The notes under the pieces were generated by a model, which saw nothing but the letters and a program-made list of their open reading frames with translations, ran no database searches and was not told the origin of the DNA. From Mycetohabitans rhizoxinica HKI 454 (GTDB lineage Bacteria; Pseudomonadota; Gammaproteobacteria; Burkholderiales; Burkholderiaceae), in contig NC_014722.1 of NCBI RefSeq assembly GCF_000198775.1, positions 49,094 through 113,093 on the forward strand: a stretch of 64,000 nucleotides of DNA. Reading direction: 5' to 3'. Of this stretch, positions 46,609 through 56,051 are shown piece after piece. Numbering within the stretch: the first letter of the stretch is position 1; every line of letters starts with the position of its first letter. Made by a program: the position numbers and the translations under genes.

Positions 46609-47388
46609 TCAGCGCGCAAAGGTGATCGCGTATGTCGCGTCATCGATGCGGCGACCCAGCAGGTTCAACAGCCCGGCCAGACTACCGCGGGCCTCGCTCG
46701 TCGAACGGGCGGCGCCATTGAACGCGAAGTGCCCTCGCTGCCACTGCCCGGCGCCATTCAGTTGTAGCGGGCCACGCAGCGTCGCCAGTTGCAACGTCGC
46801 CGCTGGGCCTTGCGCGAGCAGCGTGACACGATAGCTGCCGAGTGGCCGGACCAGCGACACGCGCGAGGCCATGTCGGTCAGCAGCACGGTGAGCTGTCCA
46901 TACGCCTGCTGGTTCAGCACGCGCATGTCGGTCCAGGACAACCGCACGTCGCCTTGCAAATCCAGCGTATTGAACGGTGCGCCCAGACCCGTGAGCAACG
47001 TGGCGGGCAACGCCAGCGAACCGGCACCGAGCACGGCCTGGCTGCGCGACGCGTCCAGCGTGACCGGCTGGTGCATCGCTTCGGTATGCTGCAGCGTCAT
47101 GTGCAAGCGACCGCCAAACAGCGGCCAAAAGGCAGTATGCCATTCGACCCGGCCGGGCAGCAGCGTCGAATTGGCGCGATCGCTGCCGGGGGCCAGCAGC
47201 AGCGTGGCTGACCCGTGCCACAGCGAGCCGGCCGGGTCCACCAGGTTCACATGCCCGCCGGTGGCCCGCCCGAATTGCGGCGTGATCCACGCGGCGGGCG
47301 CGATGCATAATAGCGTGATGAGCACCGCCAAGCCGCCCACGATGATCCAGGGCAGCGTGCGCGCGATCCGGTGCCAGAAAAAAAACAT
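46609..47388 (-). CDS. gspN: Type II secretion system protein N
   Basis: A 259-residue GspN: one N-terminal membrane segment (IIVGGLAVLITLLCIAPAAW, residues 14-34) and a periplasmic beta-rich domain (PAGSLWHGSATLLL is characteristic). GspN is an accessory inner-membrane component of the type II secretion system. It is the last gene of the gspG-N operon, 15 nt after gspM. Confidence 0.9.
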   Translation of the reverse strand: MFFFWHRIARTLPWIIVGGLAVLITLLCIAPAAWITPQFGRATGGHVNLVDPAGSLWHGSATLLLAPGSDRANSTLLPGRVEWHTAFWPLFGGRLHMTLQHTEAMHQPVTLDASRSQAVLGAGSLALPATLLTGLGAPFNTLDLQGDVRLSWTDMRVLNQQAYGQLTVLLTDMASRVSLVRPLGSYRVTLLAQGPAATLQLATLRGPLQLNGAGQWQRGHFAFNGAARSTSEARGSLAGLLNLLGRRIDDATYAITFAR

Positions 47389-47403
47389 CGTGGGTCCGTT
47401 GAA

Positions 47404-47913
47404 TTATTTTGTATTAGCCGGCTGCAGCGTCGCGGTGACATCCACTTGGCCGTCGTCCTTCAATGCAATGACATGCGCCTCCGAAGCCTTGACCTTAAAT
47501 TGCCGGCGCACGTCGTTCAGCCACGCCACCCAACTGCCGAACTGCGCGTTCTTTAATTGAAGCTGGACGTTGGGGCCGGCCACGCTTAGCTGTGTCGCCA
47601 CCAGTGCGCGTTGCGCGAGCGACGCGGCCAACGCCTCCTTAAGCGCATTGCCGGTGGGCGCGCTGCCCTGCGCCCGCGCGGCGAGTAGGTGGGCCTCGTT
47701 CGCGTCGGCCGTCATCTGCGCCAAGCGACGCTGCATCGCGGGCAAGTCAGCGCGCAGTTTTGCGCGGCCACTCAGCGCGGGGTCCAACGCCACCGAATAC
47801 AGCACAATCAGTGCCAACACGGCGCCGCCAATCGTGATCATCTTCTTCTCGCGCGGCGCACGCTCGTCCCAAAAATCGCCCAGAGCCGTCGCTACGGCGC
47901 TTTTGCTTTTCAT
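47404..47913 (-). CDS. gspM: Type II secretion system protein M
   Basis: A 169-residue inner-membrane protein with a single membrane helix (MITIGGAVLALIVLYSVAL, about residues 25-43) and a small periplasmic ferredoxin-like domain containing GSWVAWLNDVRRQFKVKASEA. It pairs with GspL in the assembly platform. ATG 47913 overlaps the gspL stop as ATGA, which fixes the start. Confidence 0.9.
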   Translation of the reverse strand: MKSKSAVATALGDFWDERAPREKKMITIGGAVLALIVLYSVALDPALSGRAKLRADLPAMQRRLAQMTADANEAHLLAARAQGSAPTGNALKEALAASLAQRALVATQLSVAGPNVQLQLKNAQFGSWVAWLNDVRRQFKVKASEAHVIALKDDGQVDVTATLQPANTK

Positions 47914-49412
47914 CGCGCACTCCTGATCGTCCATTTGCCGGTGCTGGTGTCCACCTCGCCCGCTACGCCATTGCGAGCCAGACGCTGCGTCAGCCCATTG
48001 TCGACGGTGACTGACGGCTTGAACGTCACCTCCAGTGAGCGGTTGCGATAGTCCAGCTGCGCGATCGTATTGGATGGCACGGGTCCCAGCGAGCGGGCAA
48101 GCGCATCGGCCAGCGACAGGAAATCGTCCGGCGCCGGCTCGCCGGCAGCCAGCCGCAACTGATCCAGTTGCCGCGTCATCTGATCAGCCGGATCGAGCAC
48201 GACCGTGGTTTTCGGAAAGGCGCTGAGCAACAACTCGGTCATCTGCGCATTGATTGCATCACGCTGCCGCGCCAACATTAGCCATTGCACGTTCACGCCG
48301 ATCACCGCGACGACGATCGACGCGAGCGCGAGCGCGATCGGCAAGCGCCAGCGCGCGAGCGTGGCGCCGGACAGGTTCCATAATTGCGGCGCGAACTCGA
48401 ACTGGCATAGGTCAAAGTCCTGCGCCAGCGCGTTGCGTGCCAGCGTCTCGAACGTCAGCGGCAGGACCTCGAGATGCGTGGCGAGCGCCGCCGCGTCATT
48501 GCCGCCACAGCCGGCGCGCGGCTCGCTGCCCGGCACCCCAGTGAGACAGTATAGGGTCACCGGCGCATCGGCGGCCAGGGCGGCAAGCGTCGGCTCCAGC
48601 GCATCAACCGGTACCGCAAACCCCTCGCCCAGCGCGCCGCGCGCCAGCGCCAGCTCCCAATGCGGCCCGAACGCGCCAGACAACTCGCCCGGCTCGCCGA
48701 GCAGCGCGGCCGGCTGCGTGCGCACGACATCGCCGAGGATCGCGGCGACGATCGGCAAATGCGCAGGAACGCCCGTTTCATCACCCGGCTCAGCATTGGA
48801 CGGGGCCGGGCCGCTGCCGTCGGCCGCAGCCCGGGGCAGTGCCGCGCCGGCAGCAGCCTGCGAGTCGATCGCGTCCAGCGCGTGCTGCACAGCGCCCGGT
48901 TGCGGCAGGCATCGCGTGATCGGCACCGCACGCAGCGAGGTATGGCCGGCGCTGCGAAACGCATCACAGATGAAGCGGAACCAGCCGCGGTCGATCGCGG
49001 CGATCACCCGCTTGCCGTCGATTGGCCCGGCCGGATCGAGCGCGATGTGGCAGGTCTGCGGGTCCTGAATCAGGTGATCTTCGATGACATTGGGCAGTGC
49101 CTGGCGCAAGCGCGGTCCATTGAGCGGCGGAACTGTCGCGGCCAGCATCAGCAGATCGCGTGCAGCCAGCATCAGCACGGTACGGGTGGCGCGCGGCAGC
49201 AACGCCAGCGACGCGCGGCCGGCGCGTTGGGTCCGGCCGTGCTTGTCGAGCAGTAAGAACGGCAGATCCGGCAGTTGCCATTCCTGCGAAGGCACCGCCG
49301 GGTCACGCGGCGGCAGTTGGACGATCAGCGTGGTCAAGAAGCAGTCCTCGTTCGATGACGGGGTTGAATGGCAGGGTAAAAAATTGCGACGCGGGGCTGG
49401 CGCATCACTCAT
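47910..49412 (-). CDS. gspL: Type II secretion system protein L
   Basis: A 500-residue protein. The cytoplasmic actin-like domain (LLLDKHGRTQRAGRASLALLP, LPNVIEDHLIQDPQTCHIALD) binds the ATPase GspE. One membrane helix near residue 380 (LALASIVVAVIGVNVQWLMLA) leads to a periplasmic ferredoxin-like domain that contacts GspM. ATG 49412 overlaps gspK by 8 nt. A TTG 25 codons later (before TTLIVQLPP) fits family starts and is an alternative. It is part of the gsp operon. Confidence 0.92.
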   Translation of the reverse strand: MSDAPAPRRNFLPCHSTPSSNEDCFLTTLIVQLPPRDPAVPSQEWQLPDLPFLLLDKHGRTQRAGRASLALLPRATRTVLMLAARDLLMLAATVPPLNGPRLRQALPNVIEDHLIQDPQTCHIALDPAGPIDGKRVIAAIDRGWFRFICDAFRSAGHTSLRAVPITRCLPQPGAVQHALDAIDSQAAAGAALPRAAADGSGPAPSNAEPGDETGVPAHLPIVAAILGDVVRTQPAALLGEPGELSGAFGPHWELALARGALGEGFAVPVDALEPTLAALAADAPVTLYCLTGVPGSEPRAGCGGNDAAALATHLEVLPLTFETLARNALAQDFDLCQFEFAPQLWNLSGATLARWRLPIALALASIVVAVIGVNVQWLMLARQRDAINAQMTELLLSAFPKTTVVLDPADQMTRQLDQLRLAAGEPAPDDFLSLADALARSLGPVPSNTIAQLDYRNRSLEVTFKPSVTVDNGLTQRLARNGVAGEVDTSTGKWTIRSAR

Positions 49413-50538
49413 CCCTCACACTGACAACGCGCGTGGTCTTGGTCAACGCGTCGCGGTATATCAAAGTTGTACGGATCAATTCGGCGCGCTCATGCTGAAC
49501 TTTGCCATGCACAATGAAGTAGTTCGTATCGACGCCGATCGTGTTCAGGTTTTTCTCCACCGCGGGGATGCCGGCCGCTTGTAACGCGAGCTGCACCTCG
49601 CCCGTATTGCGAAAAAACACCGTGCTGCGGCGCGCCACCAGCGCTTGCGCCGCGCCGATCGACATACCCGGTATGCTAGCGGCGATCACTTCGGCGCTGG
49701 CGGTATTCATGTTGAGCACCGTGCGGGTTGGCAGCACGATCACAAACGGCTTAAGGCGCGCGACCATCTCCGGCGTGAAACCGGCCACATCCAGCAGCGC
49801 GGTTGCCTCGACCATCTGAATCGGCCGGCGCGCGGACGCATCGTTGCCGCCCTCGAGTCCCGGTTTATCGGTCAACTCGCCGCCGATCGCCGAGCCGGCC
49901 GCTGCCTGCTGAGCGGGCACACCACTCGCGCCAAACGGCGTCTGAGCATTCACCTGAAAGCGCGTCGCGGAGCCCGCCAGGCTGTCGCGCACCGCACTGG
50001 CGACACGGCCGGCCAATTGCCCATCCAATCCTAGCGACGACAGCAGTCGCTGGAGCACCAGCAGTTGGTTCGGATCGACCGCGATGACGCCGGGGCGTGG
50101 AATGGTGGCCAAGTTACGCAAGTTAAAGCGCGCCTGCGCGTCCTCAATCGAACCGGACAGGTACGTTGCGGCCCCTTCCTCGGCACGTACCTCGCCAATC
50201 TGGCCAAGGAAGTCAGACAGACGCGTGCGTGCGATGGGCACACTCCAGATACCACCCAGGTACGTAAAGCCCGGCGCGGTGTCGCCCTCACTGCGCAGGA
50301 TCAGCCGCGTCCAATCGGTCGCACCGCGCGAAATCCAACGCGCCTGTGCCAACAGCCGCTGGTTCTCGATCCGTCGGATCTGCACCTGCTGCCGCCACAG
50401 CATCCCAGAGACCAATATGGCCGCGAGCGCGACTACGAACAGCGCGGTGATGATCGCGGCGCCGCGCTCGGCGCGCGTGCGCCGTGGCGGCCGGGCACAA
50501 TGGAGAAGGTCTGGACGGCGATGGGCATGCATCGTCAT
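49405..50538 (-). CDS. gspK: Type II secretion minor pseudopilin K
   Basis: A 377-residue protein with an N-terminal pseudopilin signal (ERGAAIITALFVVALAAILVSG, cleaved after the Gly of RG) and the large alpha domain of GspK. The late FVIVLPTRTVLNMNTASAEVIAAS and ALVARR stretches are helix-hairpin-helix-like and conserved. GspK caps the pseudopilus tip with I and J. It overlaps gspJ by ATGA and gspL by 8 nt. Confidence 0.93.
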   Translation of the reverse strand: MTMHAHRRPDLLHCARPPRRTRAERGAAIITALFVVALAAILVSGMLWRQQVQIRRIENQRLLAQARWISRGATDWTRLILRSEGDTAPGFTYLGGIWSVPIARTRLSDFLGQIGEVRAEEGAATYLSGSIEDAQARFNLRNLATIPRPGVIAVDPNQLLVLQRLLSSLGLDGQLAGRVASAVRDSLAGSATRFQVNAQTPFGASGVPAQQAAAGSAIGGELTDKPGLEGGNDASARRPIQMVEATALLDVAGFTPEMVARLKPFVIVLPTRTVLNMNTASAEVIAASIPGMSIGAAQALVARRSTVFFRNTGEVQLALQAAGIPAVEKNLNTIGVDTNYFIVHGKVQHERAELIRTTLIYRDALTKTTRVVSVRDE

Positions 50539-51194
50539 TCCCCGATCAACAGCACGCGCGTGAGCGGCGCGCTGACCTGCGGCGCGCGCAGCGTCACTTC
50601 CAGCCCTGTGGCCGCGCGCAGCAGCGGCGCAGCGTTCAAGCCGGGTATCTTCAGGTTGTTCATGCTCTTCGCGATGGTCGCGTCAACGTCGGCCATGGAA
50701 CGGGTCCAGCCGACTTGCGGCACGAACAAACGCATGCGCATCGCGCTGACACCGCCGATCAGCGACACCTCGCTCCAGCCCTCGGCGCCGCCGCGCAGCG
50801 CACTGCGCAATTGTCCCTGCGTGGCGATCGGCGGCGACGCGAGACGGAGGATTCGCCCATTGTCGAGCCGGTAACGCACCACTTGCAGCCGCGGCGCGCT
50901 GTCCTGAGCGAACAGCAGGCGCACGATGCGCAGCTCGCCATTGCCAATCGCCACCGCCGCGGTGCCCGCCTGGTCATCGGTGGCCGCCTGCCGAGCGTCC
51001 GCGCGCATCTGGTCGAACAGCTGCGCCAGGACGCGCTCGTCCTCCATCGAGCGGCTGATCGCCTCGCGACTGCGCATGATCGAATCCAGCCCGCGCCACG
51101 ACAGCACGGCGATCACCGCTAGGATCGCGATCGCGACTAGCAGTTCGATCAGCGTGAAGCCACGCTGTCGGTCAGAGCGAGCGGCCGGTTTCAT
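50535..51194 (-). CDS. gspJ: Type II secretion minor pseudopilin J
   Basis: A 219-residue protein with prepilin cleavage motif [25 protein letters not shown], then the GspJ-specific DERVLAQLFDQMRADARQA. It is part of the pseudopilus tip. It overlaps gspI by 23 nt and gspK by 4 nt. Confidence 0.93.
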   Translation of the reverse strand: MKPAARSDRQRGFTLIELLVAIAILAVIAVLSWRGLDSIMRSREAISRSMEDERVLAQLFDQMRADARQAATDDQAGTAAVAIGNGELRIVRLLFAQDSAPRLQVVRYRLDNGRILRLASPPIATQGQLRSALRGGAEGWSEVSLIGGVSAMRMRLFVPQVGWTRSMADVDATIAKSMNNLKIPGLNAAPLLRAATGLEVTLRAPQVSAPLTRVLLIGE

Positions 51195-51552
51195 TGGCGA
51201 TGACCGTAACCATTTGCACTAGGTAGCCCGACTGCCCCGGGGTGGCGACAAACACCTCGACGCGCCGGAAGATCGGATTGGGGGTGGCCGATACCCGCTC
51301 CGTGCAACGCAACGCGAGATTGCCCTGCGAGCAGTCGAACGTGCGCGAGCCGATATCGGGCCACGCCTTCATCAAATGCAGCCTGGCCAGTTCGTTGTCC
51401 GCACTCCAGCCCGCATACATACGCTTGTCCAACTCGCTGCTATTGACAGCCAGCACGCCGACTGCACGCAACGATGCGGCAAGCGCGATCGCGATGATCG
51501 CCAACGCGACCAGCACCTCGATCATCGTGAAACCCCGTATGCCGCGCCTCAT
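51172..51552 (-). CDS. gspI: Type II secretion minor pseudopilin I
   Basis: A 126-residue protein: RRGIRG-FTMIEVLVALAIIAIA is the prepilin signal and helix, and SADNELARLHLMKAWPDIG is the GspI domain. ATG 51552 lies one base after the gspH stop and gives the normal short leader; the frame is open to 51582. It initiates pseudopilus assembly with J and K. Confidence 0.92.
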   Translation of the reverse strand: MRRGIRGFTMIEVLVALAIIAIALAASLRAVGVLAVNSSELDKRMYAGWSADNELARLHLMKAWPDIGSRTFDCSQGNLALRCTERVSATPNPIFRRVEVFVATPGQSGYLVQMVTVIANETGRSL

Positions 51553-51553
51553 T

Positions 51554-52090
51554 TCAACGCACCTCGAAGCGGCCATTGCCATTGCCGACGATGCTGACCT
51601 GGCCGATCGCCGAATAAAGCGTGACCTCTACCGGCGTGTCGATGCTCTCCACCCCGAACACGATTCGGCTGACCGTCTCGTCCGAACCTGGATAACGTAT
51701 CGCCACCCCGGTTACTTCCGTGTCCCAGCGACGCGACGCAAGTAGGTCGTCACGCAGTGCACGCCAGCCATCCGCGGTGCGTGCCTCGAAGCGATAGCCG
51801 CCCGCCACCGGCACCCAAGCGATCGGCTGGGAACGCACCTGCGCCTCGTCGCCGGCCGACTCGAACAGCAACGCCAAACGCTGCGCCTGCTCGTTCAGAT
51901 CTGTGCGAGGATTGCGCGTTGCCGTCAGCGTCGCCATCGATATCAGGATGCCCGCGATCACCAGCACCACCAGCATTTCCAACAGCGTGAAGCCGGCCAC
52001 CGCGCGCGCGCCTCGGCACGGCTGCACGCGGCCAGCGCCACACGCCGCGGCACGACGGGCGATCATCGCCACACTCATCACGCGGGCCAT
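51554..52090 (-). CDS. gspH: Type II secretion minor pseudopilin H
   Basis: About 178 residues. The prepilin site AVAG-FTLLEMLVVLVIAGILIS is followed by the GspH domain (QAQRLALLFESAGDEAQVRSQ, then FEARTADGWRAL). The leader before the cleavage site is long (about 32 residues), so the true start may be later. ATGs 52090, 52078 and 52066 are all in frame. It connects the pseudopilus shaft to the tip. Confidence 0.88.
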   Translation of the reverse strand: MARVMSVAMIARRAAACGAGRVQPCRGARAVAGFTLLEMLVVLVIAGILISMATLTATRNPRTDLNEQAQRLALLFESAGDEAQVRSQPIAWVPVAGGYRFEARTADGWRALRDDLLASRRWDTEVTGVAIRYPGSDETVSRIVFGVESIDTPVEVTLYSAIGQVSIVGNGNGRFEVR

Positions 52091-52112
52091 CGCGGGTGCG
52101 TCGGCTCGCGCA

Positions 52113-52577
52113 CTACTGCCACGAACCGATGTCAGCGTCGTTGCCCTCACCGCCTGGCTTACCATCGGCGCCATAGCTGAACACGTCGATTTCGCCGTGC
52201 ACGCCCGGGTTCAGGTACTGATACGGGTTACCCCAGGGATCATTCGGCAGCTTCTCGAGGTAGCCCCCTTCCTTCCAATTGTTTGGCACCGGATCGGTCG
52301 CCGGCTTCTGGATCAACGCTCGCAAACCTTGCTCCTGTGTCGGATACCGGCCGTTGTCGAGCCGATACAGCTTCAGCGCATCCATGATCGTATGAATGTC
52401 CTGGCCCGCCGCCACGCGGCGTGCCTGGTCGGGACGACTCATGATCTTGGGCACCACCAGGGCGGCCAGGATCCCAAGAATCGCGATCACGACCATAATC
52501 TCAATCAGCGTGAAACCACGCTGGCGGTGCGCCGGCGTGCCGGCCTGGCGGCGAATTGTTGGTCTTGCGTATTGCAT
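52113..52577 (-). CDS. gspG: Type II secretion major pseudopilin G
   Basis: A 154-residue protein with the prepilin motif [27 protein letters not shown] and the GspG body ([35 protein letters not shown] and the Ca2+-binding loop [18 protein letters not shown]). It forms the pseudopilus shaft. ATG 52577 follows gaggtagga, a clear ribosome-binding site; the frame is open to 52667. First gene of the G-N operon. Confidence 0.95.
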   Translation of the reverse strand: MQYARPTIRRQAGTPAHRQRGFTLIEIMVVIAILGILAALVVPKIMSRPDQARRVAAGQDIHTIMDALKLYRLDNGRYPTQEQGLRALIQKPATDPVPNNWKEGGYLEKLPNDPWGNPYQYLNPGVHGEIDVFSYGADGKPGGEGNDADIGSWQ

Positions 52578-52817
52578 TCCTACCTCGTTACTCGAATTGA
52601 CTGGAAAAAAGCCGTCGCGACGCGCCGGTGCATCGGCGCTCATCGACCGGTCTCGTGTCGCGACCATTTTAAGCCGCTGCCCAGGCGGCCGCTCCGCGCG
52701 GCCGCCGTTTCGCCCTCCCCCGTGGCACCATGACGCACAAACTCATCATGCCGTCGGCTGCGATCCGGCGCGTCATGCACGCTCCTCAATGTCATATAAG
52801 CTCGTACAATATCTATC

Positions 52818-53249
52818 ATGAACTTTCTGACTCAACGCCTTGCGGTGCGGCTTGCATCGCTCGCCTTGTTCGCCGTGTTGTGCGCGAGCGTCACTTACTG
52901 GGTCATCACGCTTCGCTCCCGTGACACCGCGCCGCTTCCAGCCGCCGCGCCAGGCCGCTTGCCGGTCACCACCGACGCGGCTCAAACTCTGTTCGGCTCG
53001 CACGCCGGCGACACGCGCGCGCCCAACATCCACCTGTCCGGTATCCTCGCGCTGGCCGACGGCGCAGCCGCCATCGTGTCGTACGGCACCGATCCAGCCC
53101 GCGCGATATCGCTGAACAGCCCGATCGCACGGGGTGTGAAGCTCGTCGCCGTGCGGCAGCGCTCGATCGTCGTCGAACGCAATGGCGGACGCTCAGAAAT
53201 CTTCCTGCCGCCCAACGCACCAGGCCAACCCACGATCTACGTGCGCTGA
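52818..53249 (+). CDS. gspC: Type II secretion protein C (short form)
   Basis: A 143-residue protein: an N-terminal membrane helix (ASLALFAVLCASVTYWVITL) and one periplasmic homology region domain (NIHLSGILALADGAAAIVSYG, ISLNSPIARGVKLVAV, IYVR). This links the inner-membrane platform to the secretin. It lacks the C-terminal PDZ domain found in longer GspC proteins. It is transcribed opposite to all the other gsp genes, between gspF and gspG, the Burkholderia arrangement. Confidence 0.88.
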   Translation: MNFLTQRLAVRLASLALFAVLCASVTYWVITLRSRDTAPLPAAAPGRLPVTTDAAQTLFGSHAGDTRAPNIHLSGILALADGAAAIVSYGTDPARAISLNSPIARGVKLVAVRQRSIVVERNGGRSEIFLPPNAPGQPTIYVR

Positions 53250-53294
53250 ATCGCAGACGCTGAACCACGGGCGCGGCGACCATCGCCGCGACGC

Positions 53295-54512
53295 TCAGCC
53301 CACCATGTTGTTCAACTCGATGATCGGCAGCATCACCGCCAGCACGATCACCAGCACCACCCCGCCCATCGCGAGGATCAACAGCGGTTCCAGCAAGCTG
53401 GTCAGGAACATCGTGCGCCGCTCCAGCTCCAGCGCCTCGCCCTCCGATGCGCGGTCGAGCATCGACGTCACGTCGCCCGTCGCCTCGCCGGAGCGAATCA
53501 AATGCACCAGCACCGGCGGAAAGGTGCGCGTGTTACCCAACGCGCGTGACAGCGAGGTTCCCTCGCGCACGCGCACGATCGCCTCATCCACCAGCGAGCG
53601 CATGGCACGGTTGTTCAAGGTTTCCCCAGCGGCCTGAAGCGCACGCAGGATTGGCACGCCAGCGGCGGTCAGGATCCCGAGCGTCGACGCGAAGCGCACT
53701 GTGTTATAGCCACGTACCAGCTTGCCGGCGAGCGGTGCGCCGAGCAGCCAGCGATCGAACGCCAAGCGCGGCCCGCTTTGCTGCAGGATGCGACGTACGA
53801 GCCAGACCGTGACCACCACAATCAACAGAATCGCCCACCAGCCGTGCCGCACGAACGAGGACAGCGACATCATCATCACCGTGAGCAGTGGCAATTGCTG
53901 TTTCGTGCTCGCGAACACGCTGACCACTTGCGGCACCACGTAGCTGAGCAGGAACGTCACAATGCCGAACGCCACCAGCGTGACAATGGCAGGGTACGTA
54001 AAGGCGAGTTGGATCTTCGAGCGCAGCGCGTTGCGTTGCTCGATATAGTCGGCCAACCGGGACAGCACGAGCCCGAGCTTGCCGGTATGCTCGCCGGCCG
54101 ACACCAGTGCGCGATAGATATCCGGAAAATCGCGCGGATGCTGCGCCAGCGCGCCGGCCAGCGACTGACCGCCGAGCACTTCAGCACGGATGGCGGCAAT
54201 CAACTCGCGGATGTACTCGCGCTCGGCCTGGTCCGTCAGCACAGCGAGCGCTTCGTCCAACGGCAGCCCGGCGATCAACAGGCTGGCCAGCTGCCGCGTG
54301 AACAGTGCCTGCTCACGCTGCGACAGCTTGCGGCCCCATACCAGCCGCTGGCCGCGTTGGCCGCGCTCGCGGCTGCCGGCAGCCTCCACCAGCAGCGGCG
54401 TCAACCCTTGCGTGCGCAGTTGCGCACGCGCGGCGCGCGCGCTGTCAGCCTCGACTACGCCGCGTTGCGACTTGCCTGTGGCGTCGATCGCCTCGAATCG
54501 GAAAGCGGGCAT
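53295..54512 (-). CDS. gspF: Type II secretion inner-membrane platform protein F
   Basis: A 405-residue polytopic protein with two GspF domains. It starts MPAFRFEAIDATGKSQRGVVEADSARAARAQLR in pieces typical of the family. LASLLIAGLPLDEAL and LGILTAAGVPILRALQAAGETLNN are the repeat signatures, and it ends in a C-terminal membrane helix. It turns ATP hydrolysis by GspE into pseudopilin extrusion. It follows gspE by 12 nt. Confidence 0.94.
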   Translation of the reverse strand: MPAFRFEAIDATGKSQRGVVEADSARAARAQLRTQGLTPLLVEAAGSRERGQRGQRLVWGRKLSQREQALFTRQLASLLIAGLPLDEALAVLTDQAEREYIRELIAAIRAEVLGGQSLAGALAQHPRDFPDIYRALVSAGEHTGKLGLVLSRLADYIEQRNALRSKIQLAFTYPAIVTLVAFGIVTFLLSYVVPQVVSVFASTKQQLPLLTVMMMSLSSFVRHGWWAILLIVVVTVWLVRRILQQSGPRLAFDRWLLGAPLAGKLVRGYNTVRFASTLGILTAAGVPILRALQAAGETLNNRAMRSLVDEAIVRVREGTSLSRALGNTRTFPPVLVHLIRSGEATGDVTSMLDRASEGEALELERRTMFLTSLLEPLLILAMGGVVLVIVLAVMLPIIELNNMVG

Positions 54513-54524
54513 AGGCGGTCCGTG

Positions 54525-56051
54525 TTATTCCCCGCCGGTTACACGCAGCACTTCCTCGAGCGAGGTCACACCGGTGTCGAGCCAGCGCTGCGCATCCTCG
54601 CGCAATGTACGCATGCCGCTCGCGCGTGCGCGCTGGAGCAGTTCGGCATCCGATGCATTGCGGTGAATCAACGTGCGGATCGCGTCATCAATTAGCAACA
54701 GTTCATAGACGCCACGGCGGCCGGTATAGCCGCAGTGGCCACACTTGTCGCAACCGACCGGATGCCACTGCATACGACCATCATCGACGCTCTGTCGCTT
54801 GCATACCGGACACAACTGGCGCACCAGTCGTTGCGCCAGCACGCCCAGCAGGCTCGAAGCAAGCAGATAGGGCTCCACGCCCATGTCGGTGAGCCGCGTC
54901 ACCGCAGATGCCGCATCGTTGGTGTGCAACGTGGCCAGCACCAAGTGCCCGGTCAGCGACGCCTGTACCGCGATCTGCGCCGTCTCCAGGTCGCGAATTT
55001 CCCCAATCATGATAATGTCCGGGTCCTGCCGCAGGATCGAGCGTAGCGCGCGGGCAAAATTCATCCCGATGCGATCGTTGACCTGCGTCTGCCCGATGCC
55101 GGACAAGTCGTACTCGATCGGATCCTCGACCGTCATGATGTTCGACGTCTCGGTCTCCAGCCGCGACAGCGCCGCGTACAACGTCGTGGTCTTGCCCGAG
55201 CCGGTCGGGCCGGTCACCAGCACGATGCCGTGCGGGCGTCCAATCAGCTTGTCGAATTGCGCAAGCGTGTCGGGGCCCATTCCCAGCCGCTCCAAGTTCA
55301 GTCGCTGCGCATCCTTCTCGAGCAACCGCAACACCGCGCGTTCGCCGTGACCGGTGGGTAGCGTCGATACCCGGACATCGACCGGGCGCCCGCCGACACG
55401 CAACGTAATGCGTCCGTCCTGCGGCAAACGCTTTTCGGCGATGTCCAGTTGCGCCATGATCTTGATACGCGAGATCAGTGCGCCATGCAGCGCCTTTTTG
55501 GGCCGCACCACGTCGCGCAACGTGCCGTCCACGCGAAAGCGCACGACCGACGTGTTCTCAAACGGCTCAATGTGGATATCCGACGCGCCTTCGCGGGCAG
55601 CCTGCGTGAGCAGCGCATTGATCATCCGGATAATCGGCGCGTCGTCCTCGGACTCGAGCAGATCCTCGACCTCCGGAATGTCCTGCATCAGCCTGGACAA
55701 GTCGACTTCGCCCTCGACCTCGCCGACCACCTGCGCGGCGCTGCCGTCTTGCCGCGCATACGCGTTGTTGATCGCCTGCGTCAACTCGTCTGACGGCAAG
55801 CGGGTCAGCGTCAGCGCGCCGAAGTTGCGTGCCACCTCGGCCAGCGCCGCGGCACTGGTGCGTTCGCTGATCCAGACATCCAGTCCACTGGCGTGCTGGT
55901 GCGCGATCAGGATCTGGCCGCTGCGCGCGAACGCGTAAGGCAACAGCCGCGCGGCCAACGGCGACGGCGGCTCGCGCTCGGCAACGGTTTCGCTCGAAGC
56001 AGTCACGGTACGCATTGACGGACCTGTTTGTACAGAAAGGGCAGGCGTCAC
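54525..56051 (-). CDS. gspE: Type II secretion ATPase E
   Basis: A 508-residue hexameric ATPase: N1E/N2E domain, then Walker A GPTGSGKTTT near residue 265, Asp box TVEDPIEYDL, Walker B DPDIIMIGEIRD and His box TLHTNDA. A tetra-Cys zinc element follows (CPVCKR…CDKCGHCGYTGR) near residues 405-440. Start GTG 56051 overlaps the gspD stop as GTGA; ATG 56015 is an alternative. Confidence 0.95.
   Translation of the reverse strand: MTPALSVQTGPSMRTVTASSETVAEREPPSPLAARLLPYAFARSGQILIAHQHASGLDVWISERTSAAALAEVARNFGALTLTRLPSDELTQAINNAYARQDGSAAQVVGEVEGEVDLSRLMQDIPEVEDLLESEDDAPIIRMINALLTQAAREGASDIHIEPFENTSVVRFRVDGTLRDVVRPKKALHGALISRIKIMAQLDIAEKRLPQDGRITLRVGGRPVDVRVSTLPTGHGERAVLRLLEKDAQRLNLERLGMGPDTLAQFDKLIGRPHGIVLVTGPTGSGKTTTLYAALSRLETETSNIMTVEDPIEYDLSGIGQTQVNDRIGMNFARALRSILRQDPDIIMIGEIRDLETAQIAVQASLTGHLVLATLHTNDAASAVTRLTDMGVEPYLLASSLLGVLAQRLVRQLCPVCKRQSVDDGRMQWHPVGCDKCGHCGYTGRRGVYELLLIDDAIRTLIHRNASDAELLQRARASGMRTLREDAQRWLDTGVTSLEEVLRVTGGE

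Noticed and set aside
53778..54695. 305-codon plus-strand frame over gspF and the end of gspE
   Set aside because: It is antisense to two genes with clear motifs and is Gln/His/Arg-rich without domains.
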